This document shows, piece by piece, positions 51,869 to 61,351 of a stretch of DNA of 64,000 nucleotides. Origin of the DNA: PALSA-894 sp963734185 (GTDB taxonomy: Bacteria; Pseudomonadota; Alphaproteobacteria; Rhizobiales; Xanthobacteraceae); contig CAVTGA010000002.1 of the NCBI GenBank assembly GCA_963734185.1, positions 2,542,001 to 2,606,000 on the forward strand. Direction: 5' to 3'. The translations under genes were made by a program, and so were the position numbers. Under the pieces are notes generated by a model. It worked only from the letters and a program-made list of their open reading frames with translations. It ran no database searches and was not told where the DNA came from. The stretch's first letter is position 1; every line of letters starts with the position of its first letter.

Positions 51869-52651
51869 TCAATCCTTTCGTGTGAACGCGTCCGGGCCGG
51901 AGGAGCCGAGCAGGATCATGGCGACCTCGCTCGTTGTTCCTGATCTCGTCGGGCGTGCCCTGGGCCAGGATCGCGCCCTGGTGCATCACCACGATGCGGT
52001 CGGAATACTTGAACACCACGTCCATGTCGTGCTCGACGACCACGGCGGTGATGCCTTCGCCGCGCACCACCGAGGCGATGGTGTCCATGATCTGGCCCTT
52101 GTCGCGCGTGCTCACGCCGCTGGTCGGCTCGTCGAGGAACAGGAGCTTGGGCTTGCAGCGCATAGGCGAGCGCGACATCGAGCAGCTTGCGTTCGCCCTG
52201 CGCGAGGCCGCGCGCCAGCTCGTTGCGCTTGCCGCGCGAGCCCGAACTGGCCGAGCACGCGCGTCGGCCTCGTCGGTCACCTCGCGGTCGAGATGCGCGA
52301 GCGCCGCCAGGTTGCGCGGTCTTGCCCTCGCGCGAGAAGATCGCCAGCGCCACGTTGTCGAACGCGGTGAGGTCGTCGAACAGGTTGACGAGCTGGAAGC
52401 TGCGCGCGATGCCGGCCTTGACGCGCTCGGTCACCGAGGCGTTGCGTGATGTCCTCGCCCTTGAAGATGATCTTGCCGGAGTCCGGGCGCAGGTAGCGCG
52501 CTGACGACGTTGACGAGCGAGGTCTTGCCGGCGCCGTTGGGGCCGACCAGCGAGACGAACTCGCCGCTCCTCGATGCGTGAGGTTGACGTTGTCGACGGC
52601 GCGCGTCTCGCCGAAATATTTCTTGAGGTCGATGGTCTGGAGGAGGGCCAT
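51869..52651 (-). pseudogene. livG: Liv-type ATPase LivG, second cluster (nine single-base insertions)
   Basis: 783 nt. It opens MALLQTIDLKKYFGETRAVD. Walker A GPNGAGKTS, then FQLVNLFDDLTAFDNVALAI, then KLLFLDEPTSGVSTRDKGQI and VVVEHDMDVVFKYSDRIVVM are recovered from different frames. Nine insertions (for example near 52575, 52566, 52499, 52446, 52319, 52262, 52240, 52161 and 51933) account for every break, and their removal leaves 774 nt or 257 residues. The start is 2 nt after the LivM stop. Confidence 0.75.
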
Positions 52652-52652
52652 G

Positions 52653-53686
52653 TCACGCGCCTCCTCGTGAACTTGCCGAACAGCCGCGCGATCGTGCCGA
52701 CGATGCCGGTCGGCAGCACCATGCACCAGGACGACGAGCACCACGCCGAGCAGGAGCTGCCAATACTCGCGTGCTCGCCACCGCGTAGGCCTTGAGATAG
52801 TTGAACGCGATCGCGCCGACGATCGGGCCGGTGAAGTTGCGGAAGCCGCCGAGCACGCGTCATGAACACGATCTCGCCGGAGAACGGCCAGTAGAGGATG
52901 TCGGGCGTGGTCAGCCCGTTGAGCGGCACCCACAGGATGCCGGCGAGCCCGGTGAACAGTCCGGAGATCACGAAGGCGATCCAGCGATAGCGCCGCACCG
53001 GGATGCCGACGAAGCCGCGCGCGCGTCTCGTTGTCGCGGATCGCCTGCAGCGCCTTGCCGAACGGCGAATGCACGATCACCCACATGACCACGGCCGCAG
53101 ATCGCGAACAGGACCAGCACGTAGTAGTAGTAGGCGAAGACGAAGCGCTGGAACGCGCCGCGGCCCGTGAAATCGATCAGGCCGCCGAGCAGCGTGAGCT
53201 TGTTGCGCGGCGACGCGGATGCCGTCGGTGCCGCCGGTCACCCAGAAGAACTTGAACGCGAGGCTCCACAGCACCTGCGACAGCGCGAGCGTCAGGATGC
53301 CGAAGAAGATGCGCGTGTGGCGCACGCACACGTAGCCGAACAGCGCCGAGACCACGAGCGTGCGCGGCGAGCCCGCCGAGGATGCACAGCTCCATCGACT
53401 GGATGCCGAGATCGCGCACGATGAACGCGACCGTGTAGGCGCCGGTGCCGAAATAGGCCGAGTGGCCGAACGACAGCAGGCCGGTGTAGCCGAGCAGCAG
53501 ATTGAAGCCGAGCGCCGCGATGGCGAAGACCAGCCCGTAGGTGAGGAGCTGGGTCTGATAGAGGTCGATGACGTAGGGCAGCGCCGCGAGCACGGCGAGG
53601 ACCAGCGCGGCGACGAGCGCGAGCCGCCAGCGGAAGGCCGTGGCGGCAGCGGCGGGGCTTGCGGCAGTGGTGGCGGCCGTGCTCAT
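52653..53686 (-). pseudogene. livM: Liv-type permease LivM, second cluster (eight single-base insertions)
   Basis: 1034 nt. After an Ala-rich start (MSTAATTAASPAAAATAFRW), LLGYTGLLSFGHSAYFGTGA is the LivM hallmark. HTRIFFGILTLALSQVLWSL, VHSPFGKALQAIRDNE, WVPLNGLTTPDILYWPFSGE and FRNFTGPIVGAIAFNYLKAY follow in different frames, ending RGGA and TGA. I place eight insertions (near 53363, 53208, 53097, 53021, 52858, 52771, 52724 and 52669). Removing them leaves 1026 nt or 341 residues. ATG 53686 overlaps the LivH stop by one base (TGATG). Confidence 0.75.
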
Positions 53687-54578
53687 CACGCCCTCCCGAA
53701 CAGGCCGGTCGGCCGTACCAGCAGGACGACGGCCGCGATCAGGTAGAGCACCGCGAGCTCGATCTCGGGAAAGAACTGGATGCCGGCGGTGCGCACGAAG
53801 CTGACGATCAGCGCGCCGACCAGCGCGCCTTCCAGGCTGCCGAGCCCGCCGATCACGATGACGACGAACGCCAGGATCAGCGCGTCGACGCCCATGCCGA
53901 GCACGGCGGCCTGCGCCGGCACGACCACGGCGCCGCCGAGCCCGGCCATGAAGCAGCCGATGGCGAAGGCCTGCACGTAGACGCGGCCGACATTGATGCC
54001 GAGCGCCGAGGCCATGCGCCGGTCCTGCGAGGTGGCGCGCAGGATGACGCCGAACTTGGTGCGGTAGATGAACCACCACAGGCCGATGGCGGCGACGATG
54101 CCGACGCGCGATGACGAACAGGTTGTAGACCGGATAGAGCAGGCGGCCGATCGGCATGCTGCCCATGCGGTCCATGATCGAGCCGGCCGACAGCGGCGTG
54201 CCGCCGAACAGCAGCTTCATGACGTCCTCGAGGATCATCAGCAGCCCGAAGGTGATGAGCAGCTGGTACTCCTCCGGCCGGCGATAGAGCGGGCGCAGCA
54301 GCGTCGGCTCGATCACCGCGCCGACGCGCCGCGATCGCGATCGCGCCGAGCGGCAGCAGCAGCAAAAGGCCGACGATGCCGAGCGTCCCCTGCACGGCGT
54401 GACCGGCCGCGCCGCCGACGGCCCAGGCCGTGACGTAGGCGCCGAGCGCATAGAGCGTGCCGTGCGCCAGGTTGACGATGCGCATGACGCCGTAGATCAG
54501 GCTCAGGCCCGCGGCGATGAGGAACAGCACCGCGGCATAGAACAGGGAGTTGAGCACCTGAATGATGAAGATCGTCAC
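53686..54578 (-). pseudogene. livH: Liv-type permease LivH, second cluster (two single-base insertions)
   Basis: 893 nt. It starts MTIFIIQVLNSLFYAAVLFL, with GLSLIYGVMRIVNLAHGTLY the LivH signature. PTLLRPLYRRPEEYQLLITF, and from ALGINVGRVYVQAFAIGCFM to RPTGLFGRA, are in other frames. Two insertions, near 54326 and 54106, explain the breaks; 891 nt remain, or 296 residues. It is the least damaged gene of this cluster. Confidence 0.8.
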
Positions 54579-54644
54579 GAAGCCCCCACGCGCCGTACCT
54601 CTTGTCCCAGTTGATTACGGCGGTTCCGCCGCAACTCGTCAATG

Positions 54645-54806
54645 CGTAGGGTGGGCAAAGGCGCGGCCCGGATGATCCGGTCCGTGCACCAGCAGCCAGC
54701 CGCGCCGTGCCCACGCGGACCAGACGGAGAGAACGCGTGGGCAAAGGCGCCGTGCCTTTGCGTACGATCTCCGAGCGCCCGGTGTCGCGCCTTTGCCCAC
54801 CCTACG
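54645..54806. repeat. Intergenic palindromic repeat, family A
   Basis: CGTAGGGTGGGCAAAGGCGC to CGCGCCTTTGCCCACCCTACG. It fills the gap between the second livH and the 761-residue-protein gene. It shows none of the single-base insertions found further left. Confidence 0.88.
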
Positions 54807-54813
54807 ATGCCCC

Positions 54814-57099
54814 TCAATCCTTGCGAAAGCTCACCTGCCCGATGTCGGCCGCAACCGTGTTGCCGTCGAGATAGATCGCCGCGTAGGCGGTGTATGAGCC
54901 CGCCGGCAGTCCTGCCGGCAGCGCAACCGCAAATCGTCCGTCCGCCTGCCAGCGCGCCCGTCCGGCAGCCACGACCTTGCCGTCCGCGCCGAGCACGAGG
55001 TAGTGGGCTTCCGGGGTGATCGGGAGAGTGTCGCGCATGGTGTCACGCTTAAGCGCGGTGCGCACGATCTTGTGGTCGCGCTGCGCCTTGATCGCCATCT
55101 CGACGTCGGCCGCGATCACGATCTGATCGCCGACGCGGGCGACCGTCGTGATGAGCGCGCGGGGTGGATACGTGTACTGATTGAACGTGCCGAGCCCGAC
55201 CGGATAGGTGAACTCGCGCACCACGTCGAGCACGATTGCCTCCGGCGCGACCTTGCCGAGCCGGTAGGGCCCGTTGGTGACGAGCAGGTGGCCCTTCTCG
55301 GCGACGAACTTCTCGAGTGCCTGCCAGCGGGCCTTGGCGGCATCGGGCGTGACCAGTGTTTCGAGCGCGCCTGGCCGGTACCCCGCCGCGGCGAATTCGG
55401 CGATGAGAGCGCGTAAGCTGGCGAGCTGCGCGGGATCGCGCACGAGATCGAGCCACGGCACGCCGCGCCGTTTCGCCTCGCCCTGGGAGAACGCCGCGAT
55501 GCCGCGCTCGACCGCCGCCTCCATGAGCGCGAGCACGTGCCACGGCACCGAGCTCCACGGCGGGGCGAGCACCGCGCTCTCGTGCGCGTCGGCGGAAAGG
55601 TTGTCGAGGTAGACTTCGACGATCGGCGAGCGGTAGGTAAAGGTGAGGTCGGCAAGCGCGAGCGTGGTTTCCTCCACCTTCACGACGCGCGCGCCCCTGA
55701 ACCGCTCGCGCATCAGCCGGGTCGCCGCCGCGACCGCGGGGTCGAACGTCTTGCCGTCATCGCGCTGTTCGCCCCAGCGCATCGCGAGCGCGTAAGGATA
55801 GAGCAGGTCGGCGGTCTCCATCAGTGTGCCGTCGTGGAACTCCGAAGCAAGCACGCGGTACGTGATTTTCTCGGTTGCGGCCGCATTGGCGCTGACCGGG
55901 ACGAGCCGGCCGCCACGCTCCGGCACGATCGCATCGGCGGGGATGCGCAACGACTGCTTCGTCCGCGGCCCGTCGTCCGGCCGCAGTTCGACGCGATTGC
56001 CGACCCAGCGGCTGTTGTGGGGGATGGGCAGGAACGCGTCGTCGCCGATCGCGGACCACACCAGGTGCCCGGCGGCATCGGTGAAGCCGGCGACCGGATT
56101 CCAAGCGGCCGCCGGTTGCGTCGCGACGCCGAGGCGCAGCCAGCCGTTCCAGGGGAAATCCTTCAGCTTCACGGTGCGCAGGAACATCGGCGCGTTGAAG
56201 CCGGCCTGCGAGTCGACGAGGATGTTCTCGATGCCGTTGGAGAAGTCGTCATTGTGGAATTCGCGGCGCACGCCATAGCCCACGACGACCCGCTCGCAGT
56301 TGGCGGACAGCACCGTGATCAATTCGCGCTCGAGATTGATGCGTTCCGCCGCATCCTTGAACTCGTCGTGCGTTAGTCGATCGTAGATTTCGTCGGCGCG
56401 CTTGCCGGCATCGGGCGAGCCGAGCGCCGGGCGCAACAAGTGATAGGACTGAAACCAACCATTCTTCGCCCACGGTACCAGCGAGGCATTCATGCCCGCG
56501 CTCGCGAACGCCTTCCCGATCAGCTCGGCGACACGAACTTCATCGATACTCGCGTCCCACTCGCCGGGATCGTGTTGCGCCTCCAGCGGCGATTCCATCC
56601 CGGTGATGCCGGCGCGGAACTTGGGGAACGGGTGCCGCGCCGATGCCGTCGGCGGTTTGCCGGCGGGTACGCGGTCGGTGTGGCTGAGGTAGTCGGCATG
56701 AAACGGCGTTACCGGATATCGATGCGCAACCATCCCCGGAATGGCGGCCACCGAATCCATCAACGTCATCGACTCGATCTCGCGACAGCGCGCTTCGCGC
56801 GTCGAGAAGAATGGCGATTTCGGATTTAGTGTAACCGTTACCAGGAAATTCAACGAGGCAACCGATTTCAAATGGCTCGGAGCCGCCCCGGCAAACCGCG
56901 GCGCCGCGCCGACATAGGCGTGCAGCGGATCCGTCGTGTTGAGGAATTCTCGTGCCGCGCGCTCCGGATCAAGCGGTTCGATGCGGATTTCCTGGGGGTA
57001 GAACGAGGGATAGTAGGAGACCTCGTGGCCGGCCCATGCGGGGCTCGCCACCGCGGCACACGCGAGTGCCGCAACAAGTCTGCGCATTGCTGCGATCAT
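54814..57099 (-). CDS. 761-residue secreted protein of unknown function, linked to Liv transporter
   Basis: A signal peptide (MRRLVAALACAAVASPAWAG from residue 5) is followed by about 735 residues with no membrane helix. The start is ATG 57099 or, four codons later, 57087; neither has a strong ribosome-binding site. The protein contains RTVKLKDFPWNGWL, LVTNGPYRLGKVAPEAI and ASEFHDGTLMETADLLY segments and ends in an Ig-like region with ALPAGLPAGSYTAYAAIYLD. I do not recognise the family. It sits between a Liv binding-protein gene (57171-58547) and livHMGF on the same strand, and a broken paralogue follows livF, so it likely handles or senses the transported substrate in the periplasm. Confidence 0.85.
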   Translation of the reverse strand: MIAAMRRLVAALACAAVASPAWAGHEVSYYPSFYPQEIRIEPLDPERAAREFLNTTDPLHAYVGAAPRFAGAAPSHLKSVASLNFLVTVTLNPKSPFFSTREARCREIESMTLMDSVAAIPGMVAHRYPVTPFHADYLSHTDRVPAGKPPTASARHPFPKFRAGITGMESPLEAQHDPGEWDASIDEVRVAELIGKAFASAGMNASLVPWAKNGWFQSYHLLRPALGSPDAGKRADEIYDRLTHDEFKDAAERINLERELITVLSANCERVVVGYGVRREFHNDDFSNGIENILVDSQAGFNAPMFLRTVKLKDFPWNGWLRLGVATQPAAAWNPVAGFTDAAGHLVWSAIGDDAFLPIPHNSRWVGNRVELRPDDGPRTKQSLRIPADAIVPERGGRLVPVSANAAATEKITYRVLASEFHDGTLMETADLLYPYALAMRWGEQRDDGKTFDPAVAAATRLMRERFRGARVVKVEETTLALADLTFTYRSPIVEVYLDNLSADAHESAVLAPPWSSVPWHVLALMEAAVERGIAAFSQGEAKRRGVPWLDLVRDPAQLASLRALIAEFAAAGYRPGALETLVTPDAAKARWQALEKFVAEKGHLLVTNGPYRLGKVAPEAIVLDVVREFTYPVGLGTFNQYTYPPRALITTVARVGDQIVIAADVEMAIKAQRDHKIVRTALKRDTMRDTLPITPEAHYLVLGADGKVVAAGRARWQADGRFAVALPAGLPAGSYTAYAAIYLDGNTVAADIGQVSFRKD

Positions 57100-57170
57100 C
57101 GTACCAGCTCAAGGAGAGAGAGCGCGGGCTTGCGGCCCGCGCTCCGGAATGACGACGCGTGCGTCGACGA

Positions 57171-58547
57171 TCAGCTGACCTGCGGCCAGGTTTCCTTGAT
57201 CCAGTTGTAGGTCGCGGTCGGATCGTTGTGCCCCTGGCCCGGCTTCGGCCATCCCGGAGGCGCCGTGATGTTGCGGATCGGGATGGTGATCATGCGGTTC
57301 GGGTCGAGGATCTGGAACTGATACTCGGGCACGTTCTTGGAGAAGCCGGTGACCGCGTCCTTGTAGCCCTGGTGGTTGTCGGGCCGGATGTAGAGGTAGC
57401 CGGCCGCGGTCTCGTAGTACATGCCTTCGAGCTGGCTGATGATCGCGTCCTCGTCGGGCCAGCCGCCCACCAGCTTGTTCGCCTTCTCGATCGCGTGCTT
57501 GTACATGTAGAGCGTGTGGTAGGCGCCGTCCGACTGGAAGTTCGGATACTCGTTCCAGCGCTTGAAGTACTTCTCGACGAAGGTCTTGTTGGTCGGCCAG
57601 CGGTTTCCCGGCGGGAAGGTGAAGTAGTAGTTCGAGTGCACGCCGGCGATCACGCCTTCCGGGTGGTCCTTGCCGATCGCATGCGGGGCGACGCCGAACG
57701 CGATGGTGCTGGCGAACTTGGCGTCCTTGAACATGCCGTAGCGCAGCGCCTGCTTGTACAGCGCCACGTAGTCGCCGCCCCACACCGACGACACGATCAG
57801 GTCGGGGTTCGACGAGATGGTCTTGGTGATGTGGGCGGTGAAGTCGGTGGTGCCGAGCTTCGGCCAGCCCTCGGAGACCGACTCCGCGCCGGGCACGAGC
57901 TTCTTGTAGGCGATCATGAAGTGATCGAAGGCGTTGCGGCCGTAACTGTAGTCCGGATGGATGTGCGCGATCTTCTTGGCCGTCGGCCAGGTCTGTGCCG
58001 CCGCCACCGCGCAGGTGACGCCGTCGGCCGACTGGATGTTGGTGATGCGGAAGGTGTATTTCGGGTTCGGCACCGCCTTGTCGAACAGGAAGTCGGTGCA
58101 GCCGTCGACGAAGATGGTGAGCAGGCCGAGCTCCTCGGCGACCGGCCCGAGCGCCGGCGTGTTGCCGCTCGAGATCACGCCGGTGAACATGTCGATCTTC
58201 TCGGACAGCTTCATCCGACGCATCTCTTTCACGTTGGCGTCGGTGCCGGCGTTCTCGTCCGCCGTGATGGTCTCGATCTTGCGCTTGCCCAGGATGCCGC
58301 CGGCGGCATTGATCTCTTCGGCGGCGAGGATGTGGCCCTTGAGCGAGGGCTCGCCGAGCACGGCGGCCGGCCCGGTCAGGAACGTCATGTGACCGAACTT
58401 GAGCGGCGTCGAGGGGATGTTGCCCTTCGGTGCGACGGCCTGGGCCGCGGCCGGACTGATGAGCGGCACGGACGAGGCTGCGGCGGCCGCCCCGACCGTC
58501 ACGCCGAGGTTATTGAGAAAACTCCTGCGATCCACTGGCACTGTCAT
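57171..58547 (-). CDS. Liv-type ABC substrate-binding protein, second cluster
   Basis: 458 residues from ATG 58547. The N-terminus MTVPVDRRSFLNNLGVTVGA is a twin-arginine signal ending near SPAAAQA. A type I periplasmic-binding fold follows: LKFGHMTFLTGPAAVLGEPS, AAEEINAAGGILGKRKIETI, FTGVISSGNTPALGPVAEEL and FSKNVPEYQFQILDPNRMIT. It is first in the minus-strand cluster and presumably feeds the livHMGF transporter. Presence of one intact binding protein with one transporter fits a complete importer. The substrate is not evident. Confidence 0.93.
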   Translation of the reverse strand: MTVPVDRRSFLNNLGVTVGAAAAASSVPLISPAAAQAVAPKGNIPSTPLKFGHMTFLTGPAAVLGEPSLKGHILAAEEINAAGGILGKRKIETITADENAGTDANVKEMRRMKLSEKIDMFTGVISSGNTPALGPVAEELGLLTIFVDGCTDFLFDKAVPNPKYTFRITNIQSADGVTCAVAAAQTWPTAKKIAHIHPDYSYGRNAFDHFMIAYKKLVPGAESVSEGWPKLGTTDFTAHITKTISSNPDLIVSSVWGGDYVALYKQALRYGMFKDAKFASTIAFGVAPHAIGKDHPEGVIAGVHSNYYFTFPPGNRWPTNKTFVEKYFKRWNEYPNFQSDGAYHTLYMYKHAIEKANKLVGGWPDEDAIISQLEGMYYETAAGYLYIRPDNHQGYKDAVTGFSKNVPEYQFQILDPNRMITIPIRNITAPPGWPKPGQGHNDPTATYNWIKETWPQVS

Positions 58548-58805
58548 GGTGACCCTCTCTTGGGTGTGCGCATCGCCCCGTTGCCGCCGGAGCGGCAGTC
58601 TCAGTCTTCATGCTTGTTGTCGAGCGTAACGAGGGGACTGGCCGTTAAGCTTTGCCGCGGAGTGTAGGCCACTCTCGGGATGCGGGCTACCCCCGTCGCG
58701 CGCCGAGCCGATTTGTCTGACCGTGCGGGCAAAGGCCCATCCGGCCATGCGACTTAAGGCGCGAGGGCGCGACTAACGCCATCCGGCTCCAGCAGAATCG
58801 ATGGC

Positions 58806-59612
58806 CTAGACCGGCGACGGCGCCGCGGCGACCGTCGCCTGCGGGGCCTGCTCGTCCTCGCGCCGGCCGGCGCGCCGCCACGCCACCGTGCGCCGCTCGA
58901 CGAAGCGCGCCGCCATGTCGAACATGACGGTGAGCACCAGGATCATCAGCACCGCGGCCATGACGTGCGGGCTGTCGAGAATGGTGCGGTAGCGCGTGAC
59001 CAGATAGCCGATGCCGGCCGCGGAGGTGAGCATCTCGGACACGACGACGCCGATGATGGTGAGCGCACCGCCGAGCCGCAGTCCCGTCAGCACGGTCGGG
59101 ATCGACGCCGGGATGACGACGCGGGCGATCTGCTGCGGAACGGTCGCGCCCATGCTGCGCGCGGCGAGCAGGAGCTGGGGATCGATGGTGCGGATACCGG
59201 CGGCGGTCGAGAGCATCACGGGGAAGAAGCCGTAGATGCCGGCGAACGCGATCTTGGATTCCGAGCCGATGCCGAACCAGGCGGTGAAGATCGGATACAG
59301 GATCACGATCGGCACCGCATAGAGGCTGGAGAACACCGGCAGCAGCAGGTCGCGCAGCAGCGCCAGGCCGCCGACCAGCGCGCCGATCAGGATGCCGGCG
59401 CCGCAGGCGATCAGCATGGCGAACGCCACCTCGTAGAGCGTGACCACGAGCGCGGCCGCGTACTCGTGGCGGTCCTGGATCATCGCCGCGATGGTCTTGG
59501 ACAGCGCGGGGAGGAACAGCTCCGGGATGAGGCCGGTGCGCGGCATGAGCTCCCACAGCACTAGCAGCGCGAGGAGGATCAGCCAGCGCACGGTCGCGGG
59601 AGCGGGGCGCAT
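58806..59612 (-). CDS. ABC permease (NitT/TauT/SsuC type), copy 1
   Basis: 268 residues, six hydrophobic helices. The coupling loop is LLAARSMGATVPQQIARVVI followed by PASIPTVLTGLRLG. It is the last gene of the cluster that starts with the metallo-hydrolase and dehydrogenase. A second permease gene of the same type lies at 60599-61351, with the ATPase between, so the transporter may be a permease heterodimer. The 258 nt downstream of its stop, up to 58547, contain no gene I can see. Confidence 0.92.
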   Translation of the reverse strand: MRPAPATVRWLILLALLVLWELMPRTGLIPELFLPALSKTIAAMIQDRHEYAAALVVTLYEVAFAMLIACGAGILIGALVGGLALLRDLLLPVFSSLYAVPIVILYPIFTAWFGIGSESKIAFAGIYGFFPVMLSTAAGIRTIDPQLLLAARSMGATVPQQIARVVIPASIPTVLTGLRLGGALTIIGVVVSEMLTSAAGIGYLVTRYRTILDSPHVMAAVLMILVLTVMFDMAARFVERRTVAWRRAGRREDEQAPQATVAAAPSPV

Positions 59613-59625
59613 CTCAGTTCACCAT

Positions 59626-59736
59626 GTCCCGGACGCGGCGCATCGCGAAGCGGTGCGACGCTGATCCGGGACCGTTCGAGGCCGTGACGGTCCCGGATCT
59701 GCAGCGCAACACTGCGTGCTGCGCTGCGTCCGGGAC
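59626..59736. repeat. Inverted repeat between permease and ATPase genes
   Basis: GTCCCGGACGCGGCGCA (59626-59642) pairs with TGCGCTGCGTCCGGGAC (59719-59735), and internal GATCCGGGACCG/CGGTCCCGGATC segments form a second hairpin. It could reduce expression of the distal permease gene. Confidence 0.78.
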
Positions 59737-59756
59737 ACGAGGTTGCTTCCTCGGCA

Positions 59757-60620
59757 TCACACCGTCTTCCTGATCTGCTGCCAGATGCGGTCGCGCAGGC
59801 GCCCGAATACGTCGGTTGCCATCATCTCGTAGGTGCGCGGGCGCGGCAGCGTGACGGTGATGCGGTCGATGATGCGGCCCGGGCGCGCCGACATCACCAG
59901 CACCTCGTCGGCGAGGTAGACCGCCTCGGTCAGGCTATGGGTGATGAACACGACGGTCTTGGCGGTCTGCGACCAGATGCGCAACAGCTCATGGCCCATG
60001 GTCATGCGCGTCTGCTCGTCGAGCGCGGCGAACGGCTCGTCCATCAGCAGCACCGGCGGATCCTGCACCAGGCCGCGCGCGATCGAGACGCGCTGTTTCA
60101 TGCCGCCGGAGAGCTCGTGCGGATAACGGGTGTCGAAGCCCTGCAGGCCGACCAGGTTGAGCATGGCGAGCGCGCGCTTGCGCCGTTCGTCTCTTGGTGC
60201 ATGACGCAATGCGAGCGGAAACTCGATGTTGTCGAGCGCGGAGAGCCAGGGGAACAGGCTCGCCTCCTGGAACACGACCCCGACGCGGTCCGGATCGGGC
60301 TCGAGGATCGTGCGGCTCTGGATCTCGATCGTGCCGGACGTCTGACGGCGCAGGCCCGCCATCATCATCAGCAGCGAGGTCTTGCCGCAGCCGCTCGGCC
60401 CGACGATCACCACGAAACGCCCGGTGCCGACGGTCATCGAGATATCGTCGAGCGCCGGCACGGAACCGTCGCGGCCTTCGTAGACGTGGCTCACATGCGC
60501 GACACGAATCGCGCTCTCCGCGCATTGCTCGAGCGGCGTTCCTTGCGTTTGCGCATGATCTTTGCCCGAAAAGTCTGTCAACTTTTCGGGATCATGCGTT
60601 ACGTGCGCCATGTGCTGCAT
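59757..60620 (-). CDS. ABC ATP-binding protein with REP-encoded N-terminal extension
   Basis: 287 residues from ATG 60620 (GGAGG upstream). Walker A GPSGCGKTS, Q-loop VVFQEASLFPWLS, signature LSGGMKQR, Walker B LLMDEPFAALD and H-loop ITHSLTEA are intact. The ATPase domain proper begins near residue 39 (IRVAHVSHVYEGRDG). Residues 8-28 (THDPEKLTDFSGKDHAQTQG) are translated from a family C REP element read in frame, so the N-terminal extension is a repeat insertion. No ATG lies between the REP and the ATPase core. The start overlaps the end of the preceding permease gene. It energises the two permeases either side. Confidence 0.9.
   Translation of the reverse strand: MQHMAHVTHDPEKLTDFSGKDHAQTQGTPLEQCAESAIRVAHVSHVYEGRDGSVPALDDISMTVGTGRFVVIVGPSGCGKTSLLMMMAGLRRQTSGTIEIQSRTILEPDPDRVGVVFQEASLFPWLSALDNIEFPLALRHAPRDERRKRALAMLNLVGLQGFDTRYPHELSGGMKQRVSIARGLVQDPPVLLMDEPFAALDEQTRMTMGHELLRIWSQTAKTVVFITHSLTEAVYLADEVLVMSARPGRIIDRITVTLPRPRTYEMMATDVFGRLRDRIWQQIRKTV
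60548..60598. repeat. Family C REP element inside a coding region
   Basis: GCGCATGATCTTTGCCCG then AAAAGTCTGTCAACTTTTCGGGATCATGCG. It is nearly identical to 17792-17840 (interrupted copy) and related to 25983-26032. Here it is read as part of the ATPase N-terminus on the minus strand. Confidence 0.88.
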
Positions 60621-61351
60621 CGAGCCTCCAGGGCGCGTACCGTCTCGTTGAACAGGATCGCGACCGCCGCGAGCAGGATCACGCCGGCGAACAGCTGGCG
60701 CATCTGGAAGTTCTCGCCCCAGTTGGCGATGAGGTGGCCGATCCCGGTGCGCGAGGCGTACATCTCCGCGATCATCACGCCGGTGAAGTTGAAGATCATG
60801 GAGATGCGCAAGGCCTCGAGCAGCACCGGCATCATGCTCGGAACGTAGACGCGCGTCAGGATCTGCGTACGCGTCGCGCCGTAGGAGCGTGCGACCAGCA
60901 CGTGGTCGGCGCGCACCGATTCGACCGCCGCGGTCGCGCTCATGATCACGACGAACACGGTCGAGAACGCCGCATAGGCCACTTTCTGCTCGAAGCCGAT
61001 GCCGAACACCAGGATGAACATGGGCAGGAAGATCGATTTCGGGATGCTGAACACGTAGAACAGCATCGGCTTGAGCACCTGCCCGAGATAGTCGTTCTCG
61101 GCGACCGCGACGCCGATCGCGGCGCCGAGCGGCACCGCGATGATGAAGGCGACCAAGACCTCGGCCGCAGTGACCAGGATCGCCTCCTGCACCTGCGGCC
61201 GTCCGAGGATGTCGGCGAGCATCGTCAGCACGTCGCTCAGCGGCGGCAGCAGGCGCGGGTTGACGATGCCGAGGCGCGGCAGCGCCTCCCACGCCGCGAG
61301 CACGAGCGCGAGCAGCGCGAGACGGACGACGATGATCTGGAGGCGCGTCAC
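60599..61351 (-). CDS. ABC permease (NitT/TauT/SsuC type), copy 2
   Basis: 250 residues from a GTG at 61351, which overlaps the binding-protein stop by 4 nt (GTGA). Six hydrophobic helices; the coupling loop is LVARSYGATRTQILTRVYVPSMMP. The stop TAA at 60599 lies at the edge of the REP element that extends into the next gene. It has the usual family length. It pairs with the permease at 58806-59612 or forms a homodimer. Confidence 0.92.
   Translation of the reverse strand: MTRLQIIVVRLALLALVLAAWEALPRLGIVNPRLLPPLSDVLTMLADILGRPQVQEAILVTAAEVLVAFIIAVPLGAAIGVAVAENDYLGQVLKPMLFYVFSIPKSIFLPMFILVFGIGFEQKVAYAAFSTVFVVIMSATAAVESVRADHVLVARSYGATRTQILTRVYVPSMMPVLLEALRISMIFNFTGVMIAEMYASRTGIGHLIANWGENFQMRQLFAGVILLAAVAILFNETVRALEARCSTWRT

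Noticed and set aside
51138..54578. Programmed frameshifting in the second liv cluster
   Set aside because: Twenty-six breaks at varied contexts in four genes cannot be recoding sites. There is no slippery heptamer or consistent downstream structure.
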